From positions 620,001 through 684,000 of the forward strand of contig JADJDQ010000001.1 of the NCBI GenBank assembly GCA_016702605.1: a DNA stretch of 64,000 bases, given 5' to 3'. This stretch comes from Candidatus Intricatilinea gracilis. Its GTDB lineage: Bacteria > Pseudomonadota > Gammaproteobacteria > Burkholderiales > Burkholderiaceae_C. The translations under genes were made by a program, and so were the position numbers. The notes under the pieces are model-generated. The model was not told the origin of the DNA. It did no database searches and saw nothing but the letters and a program-made list of their open reading frames with translations. Below are positions 24,017-33,829 of the stretch, piece by piece. Numbering within the stretch: position 1 is the stretch's first letter; the number at the start of each line of letters is the position of its first letter.

Positions 24017-25372
24017 GTGAGTGTTTACGACAAGGTGGCCTGGTCGCAGGGCATGTTCCTGCAGCCGCACCATTTCCAGCAGGAGACGCGGCATCTCGAA
24101 CATCTGGTCGACGCGCGGCTGCGCGCGCTCACGCCGCACGGCTGGGGGTTTGCCGAACTGGTGGTCGACGACAGCCTGCTCGCCTTGGGCCGGGTCGGCA
24201 TCGCCCGCGCCAGCGGTGTGTTGCCCGACGGCACACCGTTTGCCCTGCCGCTGTTGCAGCCTGCGCCGGCGCCGATCGACGTCCCTGGTGACCTGAAGGA
24301 CGAGATCGTCTACCTGGCCGCGCCGCTGCAACGCGCCGGCAGCACCGAGTTCGGCCATGCCGCCGGCACCGGTCAGGACCAGGGCAACAGCGGTGCTGAC
24401 GCCACACGCTACGAGGTGATCGACGAATCGCTGCGCGACCTGACCGACGCCGCCGACGAACCTCAGCTCATCCAGGCCGGCCGGTTGCGCCTGCGACTGC
24501 TGCGCCAGCGCGAACTGAGCGACGCCTACACGGCGCTGGGCGTCATCCGTGTCACCGAACGGCGCAGCGACGACCAGCTCACCGTCGACCGCAACTACAT
24601 CCCGCCGCAGACCCGCATCGAGGCCAGCGGCCACCTGCTGGCCGCCGCCACGCTGCTGCACGGGCGCATCCAGCAGTTCGCCAAACTTCTGGCCGAACGG
24701 ATGGGCAGCGCCAACCAGGGGGTGTCCGAGCTGGCCGACTTCCTGATGCTGCTCACGCTCAACCAGGCCGAGCCGCTGTTTCGACAATACGCCGGGGCGC
24801 CCAACATCCACCCGCTCGAATTCCACCGCGCCTGCCTGCAGCTGGCCGGCGCCTTGTCGAGCTTCGTCAGCGACCGGCGCGTGCCACTCGAGCACCCGCT
24901 GTACCAGCACGCCAATCTGCAGGGCACGTTTGCACCGCTCATCGACGACCTGCGCCGCCAGCTCTCGGGCGTGCCGGTGCCACGCGCCACGGCCATCGAG
25001 ATCACCGAACGCGGCAACGGTTTCCGCACTGCCAGCGTGCGCGACACCGACCTGCTGGCCAGCGCCACCCTCGTGCTGGCGGTCACGGCGCAGTTGCCGG
25101 CCGAGCAGTTGCTGACGCGCTTCCTGGCCCAGTGCAAGGTCGGCCCGGTCGAACGTATCCGCGAGCTGGTGAGCCTGGCGTTGCCGGGCATCGCCCTGCG
25201 CAATCTGCCGGTGGCGCCGCGGCAACTGCCGTTCCACGCCGGCCACCATTACTTCGAAGCCGAGCGTGGCGGCGAACTCTGGAAGCAGTTCGAACGCACC
25301 GGCAACCTGGCGCTGCATGTGTCCGGCGACTTCCCCGGCCTGCAGCTCGAACTCTGGGCCATCCGGCCATGA
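24017..25372 (+). CDS. tssK: Type VI secretion baseplate protein TssK
   Basis: Baseplate adaptor that links the T6SS baseplate to the membrane complex. The N-terminus VAWSQGMFLQPHHFQQETRH is the unmistakable TssK opening. The middle has the conserved DRNYIPP region and the C-terminus ends in the compact domain ...HYFEAERGGELWKQFERTGN. GTG start at 24017 with GGGAGG upstream. At 451 residues it is full length. It sits 34 bases after tssJ. Confidence 0.96.
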   Translation: MSVYDKVAWSQGMFLQPHHFQQETRHLEHLVDARLRALTPHGWGFAELVVDDSLLALGRVGIARASGVLPDGTPFALPLLQPAPAPIDVPGDLKDEIVYLAAPLQRAGSTEFGHAAGTGQDQGNSGADATRYEVIDESLRDLTDAADEPQLIQAGRLRLRLLRQRELSDAYTALGVIRVTERRSDDQLTVDRNYIPPQTRIEASGHLLAAATLLHGRIQQFAKLLAERMGSANQGVSELADFLMLLTLNQAEPLFRQYAGAPNIHPLEFHRACLQLAGALSSFVSDRRVPLEHPLYQHANLQGTFAPLIDDLRRQLSGVPVPRATAIEITERGNGFRTASVRDTDLLASATLVLAVTAQLPAEQLLTRFLAQCKVGPVERIRELVSLALPGIALRNLPVAPRQLPFHAGHHYFEAERGGELWKQFERTGNLALHVSGDFPGLQLELWAIRP

Positions 25373-25500
25373 CACCCCTGCGGGCTCGACCAGGCTCCCT
25401 GACGACCTCCTGGCGGGCGAAGGCCCCGCTGCGGACCACGGCCATGCCGGCGGCCGTCCCGGCCCCGCCTGATCCTGCCCCCAAGACAACCGACGTCTGA
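25369..25500 (+). CDS. Possible small Pro/Ala-rich ORF between tssK and tssL
   Basis: An ATG overlapping the tssK stop (ATGA) opens a 43-codon frame that ends just before tssL. The peptide (MTPLRARPGSLTTSW...) is rich in Pro, Ala and Thr and matches nothing known to me. It may simply reflect GC-rich spacer, or act in translational coupling to tssL. Confidence 0.2.
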   Translation: MTPLRARPGSLTTSWRAKAPLRTTAMPAAVPAPPDPAPKTTDV

Positions 25501-25506
25501 CCCGCC

Positions 25507-26904
25507 ATGGCGCAGCCCCCCGTCCCACCACCCACCGACCCCTTCGCAGCGCTCGACGCCAACGACGGCTCGGCCACCATCATTCGGCCCAACCCGGCGG
25601 CCTGGGCACAGCCGCGACCTGGCGCTGCCATGGGCGCGCCGGCCGCCGCCATGCCCGAGCCCAGCGGGCCCGAGGCTGCCCTGCCGTCGATTGCGCTCAA
25701 CCCGCTGCTGGCCATGGCCAACAAGCTGCTGATGGCCGTGCCGCAGATCCGCGCCACACGCCAGATGCCCGACCCGAGCGTGCTGCGCAACAGCCTGGCG
25801 CAGGCCATCCGCGACTTTGCCGGCGCCGCCGGTGCGGCCGGCATGGCGGCGCAGCAGGTGATGGCCGCGCGCTACGTGCTGTGCACCGTGCTCGACGAAG
25901 CCGCCAGCGACACGCCCTGGGGCGGCGGCGGTGTGTGGTCGCAGCACAGCCTGCTGGCGCTGTTCCACAACGAAGCCTTCGGTGGAGAAAAGGTCTTCCA
26001 GCTCATGGCCAAACTCGCCGGTCAGCCCGATACCCACCGCGAACTGCTCGAACTCATCTACGCCGCCTTGTGCCTGGGTTTCGAAGGCCGGTACCGCGCC
26101 ATCGAGAACGGCAAGGCACAGGTCGACGCAGTGCGCGACAAGCTCGCGCGCATCCTGCGCGAATCGCGTGGCCCCTACCCCGCGCCGCTGGCGCAGCACT
26201 GGCAGACCAACGCCGTCACTCAGCAACGCAGCACCGGCTGGCTGGCTCTGCTGGTGGCTGCGCTGGTGGCCGGACTGCTGCTCGCGCTGATCTACGTCGG
26301 TTTGTCGTACGCCCTGGGCAGCCGCTCGGACCCGGTGTTCGGCGCCGTGCAGGGCCTGCGCCTCACACCCCCGGTGGCGCAGGTGGCCAAGCCGGCGCCC
26401 ACGCCGCGGCTGGCGCAGTTTCTGCGGCCCGACATCCAGGCCAGCATCCTGACCGTGCGTGACGAGATCGACCGCAGCGTCGTGGTGATCCGCGGCGACG
26501 GCCTGTTCGAACCTGGCAGCGCCACGCTGATCGGCGGACGCGAGGCCGTGATGGGCCGTATCGCCGCTGCCCTGGCGCAGCTGGGTGGGGGTGTGCTGGT
26601 GACGGGCCACAGCGACAACCAGCCGATCCGCACGGCGCGGTTCCCGTCCAACTGGCATTTGTCCGAAGAACGCGCCCGCACCGTGAGTGAATTGCTGGCC
26701 AGCCGGGGTGTGGCCGTCAAACGCCTGCGCGCCGAAGGCCGTGCCGACGCTGAACCGGTGGCGCCCAACGACAGCCCGGCCAGCCGTGCGCTGAACCGGC
26801 GCGTCGAGATCACCTTGTTCGTCGATCGCCCGGCCGAGCTCGGCGGTGGCGCTGCGGCGCCCAATGCACCGCCCACACCTGCTGCCGCCGGGAGCCGGCC
26901 ATGA
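25507..26904 (+). CDS. tssL: Type VI secretion protein TssL with C-terminal OmpA domain
   Basis: Inner-membrane component of the T6SS envelope complex. Residues about 1-70 are Pro/Ala-rich; 70-225 are the cytoplasmic DotU domain (VMAARYVLCTVLDEAASDTP, then WSQHSLLALFHNEAFGGEKV). One membrane helix lies near 240-262 (LALLVAALVAGLLLALIYVG). The periplasmic C-terminus (330-455) is an OmpA-like peptidoglycan-binding domain with GHSDNQPI and RALNRRVEI. This is the 'evolved' TssL, which anchors the machine to the cell wall without TagL. It overlaps tssM by 4 bases. Confidence 0.95.
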   Translation: MAQPPVPPPTDPFAALDANDGSATIIRPNPAAWAQPRPGAAMGAPAAAMPEPSGPEAALPSIALNPLLAMANKLLMAVPQIRATRQMPDPSVLRNSLAQAIRDFAGAAGAAGMAAQQVMAARYVLCTVLDEAASDTPWGGGGVWSQHSLLALFHNEAFGGEKVFQLMAKLAGQPDTHRELLELIYAALCLGFEGRYRAIENGKAQVDAVRDKLARILRESRGPYPAPLAQHWQTNAVTQQRSTGWLALLVAALVAGLLLALIYVGLSYALGSRSDPVFGAVQGLRLTPPVAQVAKPAPTPRLAQFLRPDIQASILTVRDEIDRSVVVIRGDGLFEPGSATLIGGREAVMGRIAAALAQLGGGVLVTGHSDNQPIRTARFPSNWHLSEERARTVSELLASRGVAVKRLRAEGRADAEPVAPNDSPASRALNRRVEITLFVDRPAELGGGAAAPNAPPTPAAAGSRP

Positions 26905-29825
26905 AGGCGGTGCTCGGCCTCATCTTCAACCGCTGGCTGCTCTACGCCATCGGCTTGCTGGCGCTGTTTGCGCTGATCTGGTGGGTCGGCCCGCTGGTGG
27001 CCATCGCCGACTGGCGTCCACTCGACAGCGTGCGTGCGCGCCTGATCACACTCGGGTCCATCCTGTTGGTGATCGTCCTGGTGGTCGGCCTGCGCGCCTG
27101 GCGCTCGCGCCAGCGCAACCAGGTCGTCGTGCAGGGCTTGATGGCCAAACCGGCCGGAGGCCCGCCGGCCAACCCCGAAGTCGCCGCCATCCAGCAGCGT
27201 TTCGAGCGCGCCCTGCTCACGCTGCGCAAGACCCGTTTCGCCGCGCCGGCCACCACTGGCCCCGGTGGCAAGCCGCAGCCCCAGGGTTTGTTCGACAAAC
27301 TCAGCGCCCGGCTCGGTTCACGTTACCTCTACGAGCTGCCCTGGTACCTGATCATCGGCGCGCCGGGGTCGGGCAAGACCACGGCGCTCAAGAACGCCGG
27401 CCTGCGTTTCCCGATCGCCGACGCCAACGGCGAGCAGGCGCTGCGCGGCGTGGGTGGCACCCGCGACTGCGACTGGTGGTTCACCGACCGGGCCGTGCTG
27501 GTCGACACCGCCGGGCGCTTCACCACTCAAGACAGCGATGCCAGCCGCGACAGCGCCAGCTGGTCGGGTTTCCTGGCCATGTTGCGCAAGGCGCGGCCGC
27601 GCCAGCCGCTCAACGGTGTGCTGGTCACCGTGTCGGTGTCCGACCTGCTCGGCAAGGGCCCGGCCGAACGGGGCGACTACGCCGCCCGGGTGCGCGCCCG
27701 CCTGCACGAGCTACACGAGCAACTCGGTGTGCGCCTGCCGATCTACCTGCTCGTCACCAAGGCCGACCTGCTGGCCGGTTTTGCCGATTACCACGCCCAG
27801 CTCGACAAGGACGCCCGCGCCACACCCTGGGGCTACACGCTGGATGCCGCCACCGGCACCGACCTCGCCCAGATCGGCCCGGGACTGGACGCCCTGAGCA
27901 AACGCCTCAACGACGGCCTGATCGACCGCCTGCAGGCCGAGACCGACCCGCAGCGCCGGGCGCGCATCTACGGTTTCCCGCTGCAGCTGGCCGGGCTGCG
28001 CGACCCGCTGATGGGTTTTGTCGACGCGGTGTTTGCCGCCTCGCCCTACGAAGACCAGCAGATGCTGCGTGGTCTGTACCTGGTGAGTGGCACGCAGGAA
28101 GGTGCACCCATCGACCGCCTGCTCGGCGCCGTGGCGCGTTCGTTCAAGCTCGAACGCGCCGTGCTGGCGCCGCCCGCCGGCAACGCCCGCAGCTACTTCC
28201 TCGAGCGCCTGCTCACCGAGGTGGTGTTCGCCGAAGCCGGCCTGGGTGGCACCCAGCCGCGCTGGGAAAAGCGCCAGCGCCTGCTCAAGCTGGCCGGCTG
28301 GGGTGCACTCGGCGCCGTGACGGCCCTGTGCCTGATCGCCTGGGGGGTGAGCTGGTTCAACAACCGCGGGTATGTCGACGAGGTGGCGCAACGTGTCGAG
28401 GCCACCCGCGCGCTGGTGCAGGCCACACCCAACCGCGCCACACCCGACCTGCTGCCGCTGCTGCCCGCGCTGGCATCCACCCGCCAGCTGGCCCAGGCCG
28501 GCGGCGACGGATCGGTGCCGGTATCACTCGGCTTCGGCCTGTTCCAGGGCAAGAAGCTAGACGCCGCGGCGCGCCAGGCCTACGAACGTATGCTGGTCGA
28601 CGCCTTCCTGCCGCGCCTGGCTCTGCGGGTCGAGGAGCAGGTGCGCCAGAGCGGCGACGCGCCCGAGCAGCAATACGAGGCGCTCAAGGCCTACCTGATG
28701 CTGCAGGACCCGAATCACTTCGACGCCGAGGCGTTGTCGGCCTACCTCAAGGAGGATTGGGAAACCAACCTGCCGCGCAGCATCGGTGTGCCCGAACGCG
28801 AACAGCTCGTCACCCATCTCGATGCGCTGCTGGCCCTGGGCCCGGCCGTGTCGCCGCTGCCCTGGGACCAGGCCATGGTGGCCGACGTACGTGTGCGCCT
28901 GGCCAGCGTGCCGCTGCCGCAACGCATCTACAACCGCCTGCGCCAGCAGGGCCTGGGCGCTGACCTGCCCGAGTTCACCGTGGCGCGTGAGGGCGGGCCG
29001 TCGGCCGCCATCGTCTTCGTGCGCAACAGCGGGCAGCCGCTCACGCGGGGTGTGCCCGGCACCTACACCTACAAGGGCTACCACCAGGGCTTGCAGAAAC
29101 GTGTCGACGCGCTGACCAAGGAACTCGCCGCCGAAGAGTTGTGGGTGCTGGGCCAGAACACCTCGTCCACCACCACCGGCGTCCCCGGCGCCGTCGGGCG
29201 TATCAGCGACGAGGTGCGGCGCCTGTACCTCACCGACTACGCCGACAAGTGGGAGACCTTCCTCGCCGACGTGCGCCTGCGCCCGGTGAAGAACCTGCAG
29301 GATCTCGTGCAGGTGGTGCGTGTGCTCTCCGGGCCGGACGACCCGCTGCGCACCTTGCTGAAGGCTGTGGTGCGCGAGACCACCTTGAACGAGGCGCAGG
29401 TGCCCGTCAGCAGCAAGGCCATCGCCGACAAGGCCAGGGAGGCACTCACCGACGTGGCAGGCAAACTCGGCGTCAGGGCCGATGCCGTCACCGGCGGCCC
29501 GGCCATCGAGCTGCTGGTCGACGACCGTTTCGCCGCGCTGCGGCGTTACGTGCGTGGCCCGGTGGGCGCCAAGCCGCCGATGGACGACACCCTCGCCATC
29601 CTCAACGAACTGCAGCTCTACCTGGCCGCCGTCGACCAGGCGCTCAAGAGTGGCGCGCCACAACCGGCGTCGGATCTGCCCACCCGTGTGGCGGCCGAAA
29701 GTGACCGGGCTGGTGGGGAACCGGTGCGTTCGTTGTTGTCCAGCATCGGCACACAAAGCAAGGACGTGACGGGCATGTTGCTGCGCACCAACCTGGCCAA
29801 CGAGGGTCAGGGCCGGCATCGGTGA
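26901..29825 (+). CDS. tssM: Type VI secretion protein TssM, main part (frameshifted before C-terminus)
   Basis: IcmF-type inner-membrane subunit. Two N-terminal helices (10-30 and 50-66), a cytoplasmic GTPase-like domain with Walker A GAPGSGKT (about 153-160) and DTAGRF, a third helix near 460-480 (GALGAVTALCLIAWGVSWF), and a long periplasmic region. As read it stops at residue 974, short of the ~1,200 of the family, because the last periplasmic domain lies in the +1 frame from about 29812 to 30483. Joined, the protein would be about 1,193 residues. The stop context is CGG TGA C. Lies between tssL (4-base overlap) and tagF. Confidence 0.9.
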   Translation: MKAVLGLIFNRWLLYAIGLLALFALIWWVGPLVAIADWRPLDSVRARLITLGSILLVIVLVVGLRAWRSRQRNQVVVQGLMAKPAGGPPANPEVAAIQQRFERALLTLRKTRFAAPATTGPGGKPQPQGLFDKLSARLGSRYLYELPWYLIIGAPGSGKTTALKNAGLRFPIADANGEQALRGVGGTRDCDWWFTDRAVLVDTAGRFTTQDSDASRDSASWSGFLAMLRKARPRQPLNGVLVTVSVSDLLGKGPAERGDYAARVRARLHELHEQLGVRLPIYLLVTKADLLAGFADYHAQLDKDARATPWGYTLDAATGTDLAQIGPGLDALSKRLNDGLIDRLQAETDPQRRARIYGFPLQLAGLRDPLMGFVDAVFAASPYEDQQMLRGLYLVSGTQEGAPIDRLLGAVARSFKLERAVLAPPAGNARSYFLERLLTEVVFAEAGLGGTQPRWEKRQRLLKLAGWGALGAVTALCLIAWGVSWFNNRGYVDEVAQRVEATRALVQATPNRATPDLLPLLPALASTRQLAQAGGDGSVPVSLGFGLFQGKKLDAAARQAYERMLVDAFLPRLALRVEEQVRQSGDAPEQQYEALKAYLMLQDPNHFDAEALSAYLKEDWETNLPRSIGVPEREQLVTHLDALLALGPAVSPLPWDQAMVADVRVRLASVPLPQRIYNRLRQQGLGADLPEFTVAREGGPSAAIVFVRNSGQPLTRGVPGTYTYKGYHQGLQKRVDALTKELAAEELWVLGQNTSSTTTGVPGAVGRISDEVRRLYLTDYADKWETFLADVRLRPVKNLQDLVQVVRVLSGPDDPLRTLLKAVVRETTLNEAQVPVSSKAIADKAREALTDVAGKLGVRADAVTGGPAIELLVDDRFAALRRYVRGPVGAKPPMDDTLAILNELQLYLAAVDQALKSGAPQPASDLPTRVAAESDRAGGEPVRSLLSSIGTQSKDVTGMLLRTNLANEGQGRHR

Positions 29826-30483
29826 CGCCTGCAACCAGAGCATCGCCGGGCGTTACCCGTTCAATCCGCGCTCGCCGAGCGACGTCACCACGGCCGACTT
29901 CGGCGCCATGTTCGGTGTGGGCGGGCGCTTCGACCGCTTTGTGAGTGAAAAGCTGCTGACCCACGTGGACACCAGCGCCCGGCCGGTCTGGAAGTTTCGC
30001 GACAACAAGCTCGGCAACGACAGCGGCAGCCTGATCCAGTTCCAGCGGGCGCAGGTGATCCGCGAAACGTTCTTCCCGAGCGGCGGCAATGTGCCCACGC
30101 TGCAGGTCACCTTCAAGCCGGTCGAGATGGACGCGTCGATCTCGCAGTTCACGCTGGATGTGGACGGCAAGGTGGTGAGTTACGCCCACGGACCACTCAT
30201 CCCCGTGCCGGTGAGCTGGCCCGGTCCACGTGGCAGCAACCAGGTGCGCCTGCAGGTGCAACCGGCCGGCGCCACCGGATCCGGCACGCTCACCGAAGGC
30301 CCGTGGGCGCTGATGCGGCTGTTCGACCGTGTCAAGCTCGAACCCATGGGCCGGCCCGAGCAGTTCCGCGCTACGTTCGATTTCGAAGGCCGCAAGGCCG
30401 TCTTCGAGGTCACCGCCGCGAGTGTGCGCAACCCCTTCAGGTTGCGCGAACTGGCCGAGTTCAGCTGCCCGAACGGGCTCTGA
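29812..30483 (+). pseudogene. tssM: TssM C-terminal domain in shifted frame
   Basis: In this frame the sequence reads IGDACNQSIAGRYPFNPRSP and on to a domain ending RLRELAEFSCPNGL. The pattern 'C....I.GRYPF....S.DV...DF...F...G..D.F' is the conserved start of the TssM C-terminal domain that binds TssJ. No good ribosome-binding site precedes its first ATG at 29908, so it is not an independent gene. The reading frame connects to the upstream part by a single base shift near 29810-29824. Confidence 0.85.
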
Positions 30484-30549
30484 GCGGCGCCGTCGCCGCC
30501 GCAGTCAGCCTCGTCCACCAAGCAACGCTGCCGCTGCCGCACCACCATC

Positions 30550-31299
30550 ATGGCCCTCGCGTCTTCCGGCACCGACGACTGGGCCCTGCAGCAAGCCCCC
30601 GGCTGGTACGGCAAACTCGGCGCGCTGGGCGACTTTGCCTCGCGCCGCCTGAGCAGCGAGCACGTGGCTGCCTGCGACCACTGGCTCACCCGCGCCATGC
30701 ATGACAGCCGCGCTGCGCTGGGTGACCGCTGGCTGCAGGCCTACCTGAGCGCGCCGATCTGGCGCTACGCCTGGGCGCCCGGCGTGGTCGATGCGCAGTG
30801 GTGGTTCGGCGTGTTGATGCCCAGTTGTGACGCCGTGGGCCGCTACTTTCCGCTGCTGATCGCGCAGGCGCGCAGCCAGCCGCCGCAGGACCGCCTGGCG
30901 CTGGATCACCTCGACCTGTGGTGGCGCCACCTGGCCCACGCCGCACTGGTGACCTTGCACGAAGGTGCCAGCGTCGACGCCTTCGAGGCCACCCTCGCCG
31001 CCGCACCACCCTGGCACACCGCCAGCCGCACGACACGCGGCGCCTCGGCCAGCCTGGATGTTGGCGGCAACGGCAACAGCAAAGGCCAGGTCAGCATCCA
31101 TCCACTGGCGCCGCACGACGACCTGGCCAGCTGGGTCGGCCGCCTGGCTGCCGACGAACTCGGCCGGCGCTTGAGCGGCCACAGCCTGTGGTGGCCGGTG
31201 GGCGCGCCACAATCGGCCCAGCCCTCCGCCATCCGAATTGCGCCTGGCCTGCCCGACGGCCACCACTTTGCGCAGATGCTGGCTGGCGCCACCGCCTGA
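30550..31299 (+). CDS. tagF: Type VI secretion-associated protein TagF
   Basis: Cytoplasmic T6SS accessory protein (DUF2094 family) that in Pseudomonas represses the system until threonine phosphorylation relieves it. The N-terminal WYGKLGALGDFASRRLS is the family hallmark ('G..GKLP..GDF..R'), followed by W..AYL..PIWRYAWAPG and a PSCDAVGRYFPLLI block. 249 residues. It lies just before the kinase gene, with 8 bases between its stop and the kinase ATG, which agrees with a shared regulatory role. Confidence 0.9.
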   Translation: MALASSGTDDWALQQAPGWYGKLGALGDFASRRLSSEHVAACDHWLTRAMHDSRAALGDRWLQAYLSAPIWRYAWAPGVVDAQWWFGVLMPSCDAVGRYFPLLIAQARSQPPQDRLALDHLDLWWRHLAHAALVTLHEGASVDAFEATLAAAPPWHTASRTTRGASASLDVGGNGNSKGQVSIHPLAPHDDLASWVGRLAADELGRRLSGHSLWWPVGAPQSAQPSAIRIAPGLPDGHHFAQMLAGATA

Positions 31300-31307
31300 C
31301 ACCCACC

Positions 31308-33674
31308 ATGGCCAGCCCACCCGACGCACCCGCCGATCCGCCAGACTCGCCCACCGGCCGCCCCACCGCGCGCACCGGTGATCGCACCGTCGACGGTCGC
31401 AACAACGCTACAGGCGTGCGCCGCAGCAGCACCAGCGTCGCCGCCGACCTGCCCGCGCCCGGCCCGCTGCCGGCGGGTTATGCGGTGCACGAGTTCGTCA
31501 TCGAATCCACGCTGGGTGAAGGTGGCTTCGGCATCGTCTACCTGGCTCACGACCAGCTGCTGCAGCGCCAGGTCGCGCTCAAGGAATACATGCCCGGCTC
31601 ACTCGCCGTGCGGCGCGCCGACTACGGCGTGACGCTGCGCTCCGAGCGCCACCGCGAGAGTTTCGACCTGGGCCTGCGCAGCTTCATCAACGAGGCGCGC
31701 CTGCTGGCCAGCTTCGACCATCCGTCGCTCGTCAAGGTCTACCGGTTCTGGGAGGAGCTCGGCACCGCCTACATGGTGATGCCGTATTACCAGGGCCCCA
31801 CACTCAAGGCCTGGCAACACCAGCAACGTGTCACCGACAGCCCCGGCGCCACCGAAGACTGGTGGCACGAACGCCTGCCCGCGCTCATCGACGCCCTGCA
31901 GCTCATGCACGACCAGCAGTGTTTTCACCGCGACATCGCGCCCGACAACATCCTGCTCGTCGGCCCGCGCCTGTGGCCCGTGCTGCTCGACTTTGGCGCC
32001 GCCCGCAAGGTGCTGACCGACGCCACCCAGGCGCTCACGGTGATCCTGAAGCCCGGCTACGCCCCCATCGAGCAATACGCCGAAGTGCCCAGCCTCAAGC
32101 AAGGCGCCTGGACGGACGTCTACGCCCTGTGCGCCGTGCTCTACAACTCGGTCACCGGCAGCACACCACCCCCCGCCGTGGCACGCATGGTGAGCGACGC
32201 CTGGCAACCCGCCGCCGAACGAGCCGCCGGCCGTTTCAGCGACCAGTTTTTGCGCGGCATCGACGCCGGCCTGGCCGTGCTGCCCAAGGACCGCCCGCAA
32301 AGCCTGACCGAACTACGCGCCCTGCTCGGCCTGTCCCCCGCCGTGCCCGACCCGCTGCGCACCCAGTCGGCGCCCACCATGCGCGCGGCAGCGCCCGCAA
32401 CACCAGCCGCCGCACCCACCGAAGCCCAGCGCCGCCCCACCACCGAATCACGCCCCCCGGCCGACCCGGCCGCAGGTGCGGGTGCCGGCCCCGGCTACAC
32501 CGTCACCCAGCGCGACCAGGCCCACCAGGACGGCCATGACAACGCCGCCGACGGTGGCGACACCGTGCCGATCGACCTGTTCGACCTGCCCACCGCCATC
32601 GGCCAGGCGAACCCGCTCGACACCAGCCCCCCGCCCGGCGGCTCCAGCATCAGCCGCCCGGTCGGCGCGGCCGGCCCGGCCACTGGCGGCCAGGCACCAC
32701 GCACCACCCAGCCGCCACCCCCGCAGCCCTTCGGCGCCAGCAGCAGCGCCACACCCACCACCCAGCCGCCAGGCGGCCGACCAGGTGTGGGCGCCACACC
32801 CTTCGGCGCCGCCACCACGGCACCTCAACCGGGAGGCACGGCTTCCGCACGCGTCACGCCCATTCACCCGATGGCCTCGGGCCAGATCGGCCTGCCCGGC
32901 AAGACCTCACGCACCCCAGTGATCGCAGCCGGCGTCGGCCTGGCCATCGCAGCCGCCGCCGTGCTCTGGTGGGGCCTGCGCCCGCCGTCGCCCGAGGCCA
33001 CCGCCGCCAGCAACACCACCACCTCCACACCCGGCCAGACCACCCAGACCCAGGCCACCCCAGCCCCCGTCTCCCCGTCAGCCGTGGTGCCCACCACCAC
33101 CGCCGCACCACCCGCGTCACCCGGCAGCACCACCACCGCGCCCCGCCCCGACTACAGCCCCGTCGCAGCCCTGCGCGACATGGTCGCCCTGGCCGACCCG
33201 GCCATCAAGGTCAGCGCCAGCACCGACTCACCCCGCCTGCGCATCGACCAGGACAAGCTGCAGTTCCGCGTGCGCAGCAACACCCCGGGCTTCGTCTACG
33301 TCTTCTGGGTCGGCAGCGACGGCAAAGACCTGCAACTGCTCTTCCCCAACGGCCTGGACGACGACCACGCCATCGCCGCCGGCGCCGAACTCGTCCTGCC
33401 CCGCCCCGGCTGGCGCATCACCGCCAGCGGCCCCCCCGGCACCGACCACATCGCCGTACTCGTCTCCCCCGTCCAACGCGACCTGGAAAGCGCCGGCGCC
33501 AAAGCCACCAGCGGCGAAGTCCTAGGCACCTTCGACGCCACCCTCGCCCGCAAGCTCTGGAAAGAGTCGGACGGCAAATCCAGTCCGTTTGCCGGTATTG
33601 CCAGGTGCGTCAGGACTCAGCCGTGTAATGCAGGGTATGGGGGGGCGTTGGTGGAGGTGGAGGAGGTTAGGTGA
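31308..33674 (+). CDS. Ser/Thr protein kinase with C-terminal DUF4384-like domain (PpkA/Stk-like)
   Basis: Membrane-anchored Hanks-type kinase, 788 residues. The kinase domain spans about 60-340: Gly-rich loop LGEGGFGIVY, VALK lysine (about K92), HRDIAPDN catalytic loop and LLDFGAARK. A Pro/Thr/Ala-rich linker leads to one membrane helix (about 540-560, PVIAAGVGLAIAAAAVLWWG). The periplasmic end (about 630-730) resembles DUF4384 (RVRSNTPGFVYVFWVGSDGK). The ATG at 31308 follows tagF by 8 bases. In T6SS loci such kinases phosphorylate FHA proteins. The last ~38 codons switch to a different, less GC-biased codon usage, marking the border of the next island. Confidence 0.9.
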   Translation: MASPPDAPADPPDSPTGRPTARTGDRTVDGRNNATGVRRSSTSVAADLPAPGPLPAGYAVHEFVIESTLGEGGFGIVYLAHDQLLQRQVALKEYMPGSLAVRRADYGVTLRSERHRESFDLGLRSFINEARLLASFDHPSLVKVYRFWEELGTAYMVMPYYQGPTLKAWQHQQRVTDSPGATEDWWHERLPALIDALQLMHDQQCFHRDIAPDNILLVGPRLWPVLLDFGAARKVLTDATQALTVILKPGYAPIEQYAEVPSLKQGAWTDVYALCAVLYNSVTGSTPPPAVARMVSDAWQPAAERAAGRFSDQFLRGIDAGLAVLPKDRPQSLTELRALLGLSPAVPDPLRTQSAPTMRAAAPATPAAAPTEAQRRPTTESRPPADPAAGAGAGPGYTVTQRDQAHQDGHDNAADGGDTVPIDLFDLPTAIGQANPLDTSPPPGGSSISRPVGAAGPATGGQAPRTTQPPPPQPFGASSSATPTTQPPGGRPGVGATPFGAATTAPQPGGTASARVTPIHPMASGQIGLPGKTSRTPVIAAGVGLAIAAAAVLWWGLRPPSPEATAASNTTTSTPGQTTQTQATPAPVSPSAVVPTTTAAPPASPGSTTTAPRPDYSPVAALRDMVALADPAIKVSASTDSPRLRIDQDKLQFRVRSNTPGFVYVFWVGSDGKDLQLLFPNGLDDDHAIAAGAELVLPRPGWRITASGPPGTDHIAVLVSPVQRDLESAGAKATSGEVLGTFDATLARKLWKESDGKSSPFAGIARCVRTQPCNAGYGGALVEVEEVR

Positions 33675-33800
33675 GGAATAAAATTCGCTGGCTGAATGGG
33701 TGTCTGTAGCAATGATGAGTCCTGGCTGGGAGGTAAATGACTAGCTTCCACCCGTTGCTGCAAATTGTCCATCAGAAGCTTTCCGCCCGAAACGAAGCAT

Positions 33801-33829
33801 TTTCCACACCAAGATTAATAATTTAGAAT
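33801..33829 (+). promoter_or_regulatory. Possible sigma-70 promoter of the STAND gene
   Basis: TTTCCA (33801-33806) and TAGAAT (33824-33829) are 17 bases apart, in an AT-rich stretch within the 264-bp gap before the giant gene. Transcription would start about 100 bases before its ATG. Nothing else is recognised in 33675-33938. Confidence 0.35.

Noticed and set aside
26846..28963. 705-codon frame overlapping tssM
   Set aside because: Arg/Pro/Gly-rich shadow in another frame of tssM; lacks any motif, while the tssM frame shows the GTPase and membrane segments.
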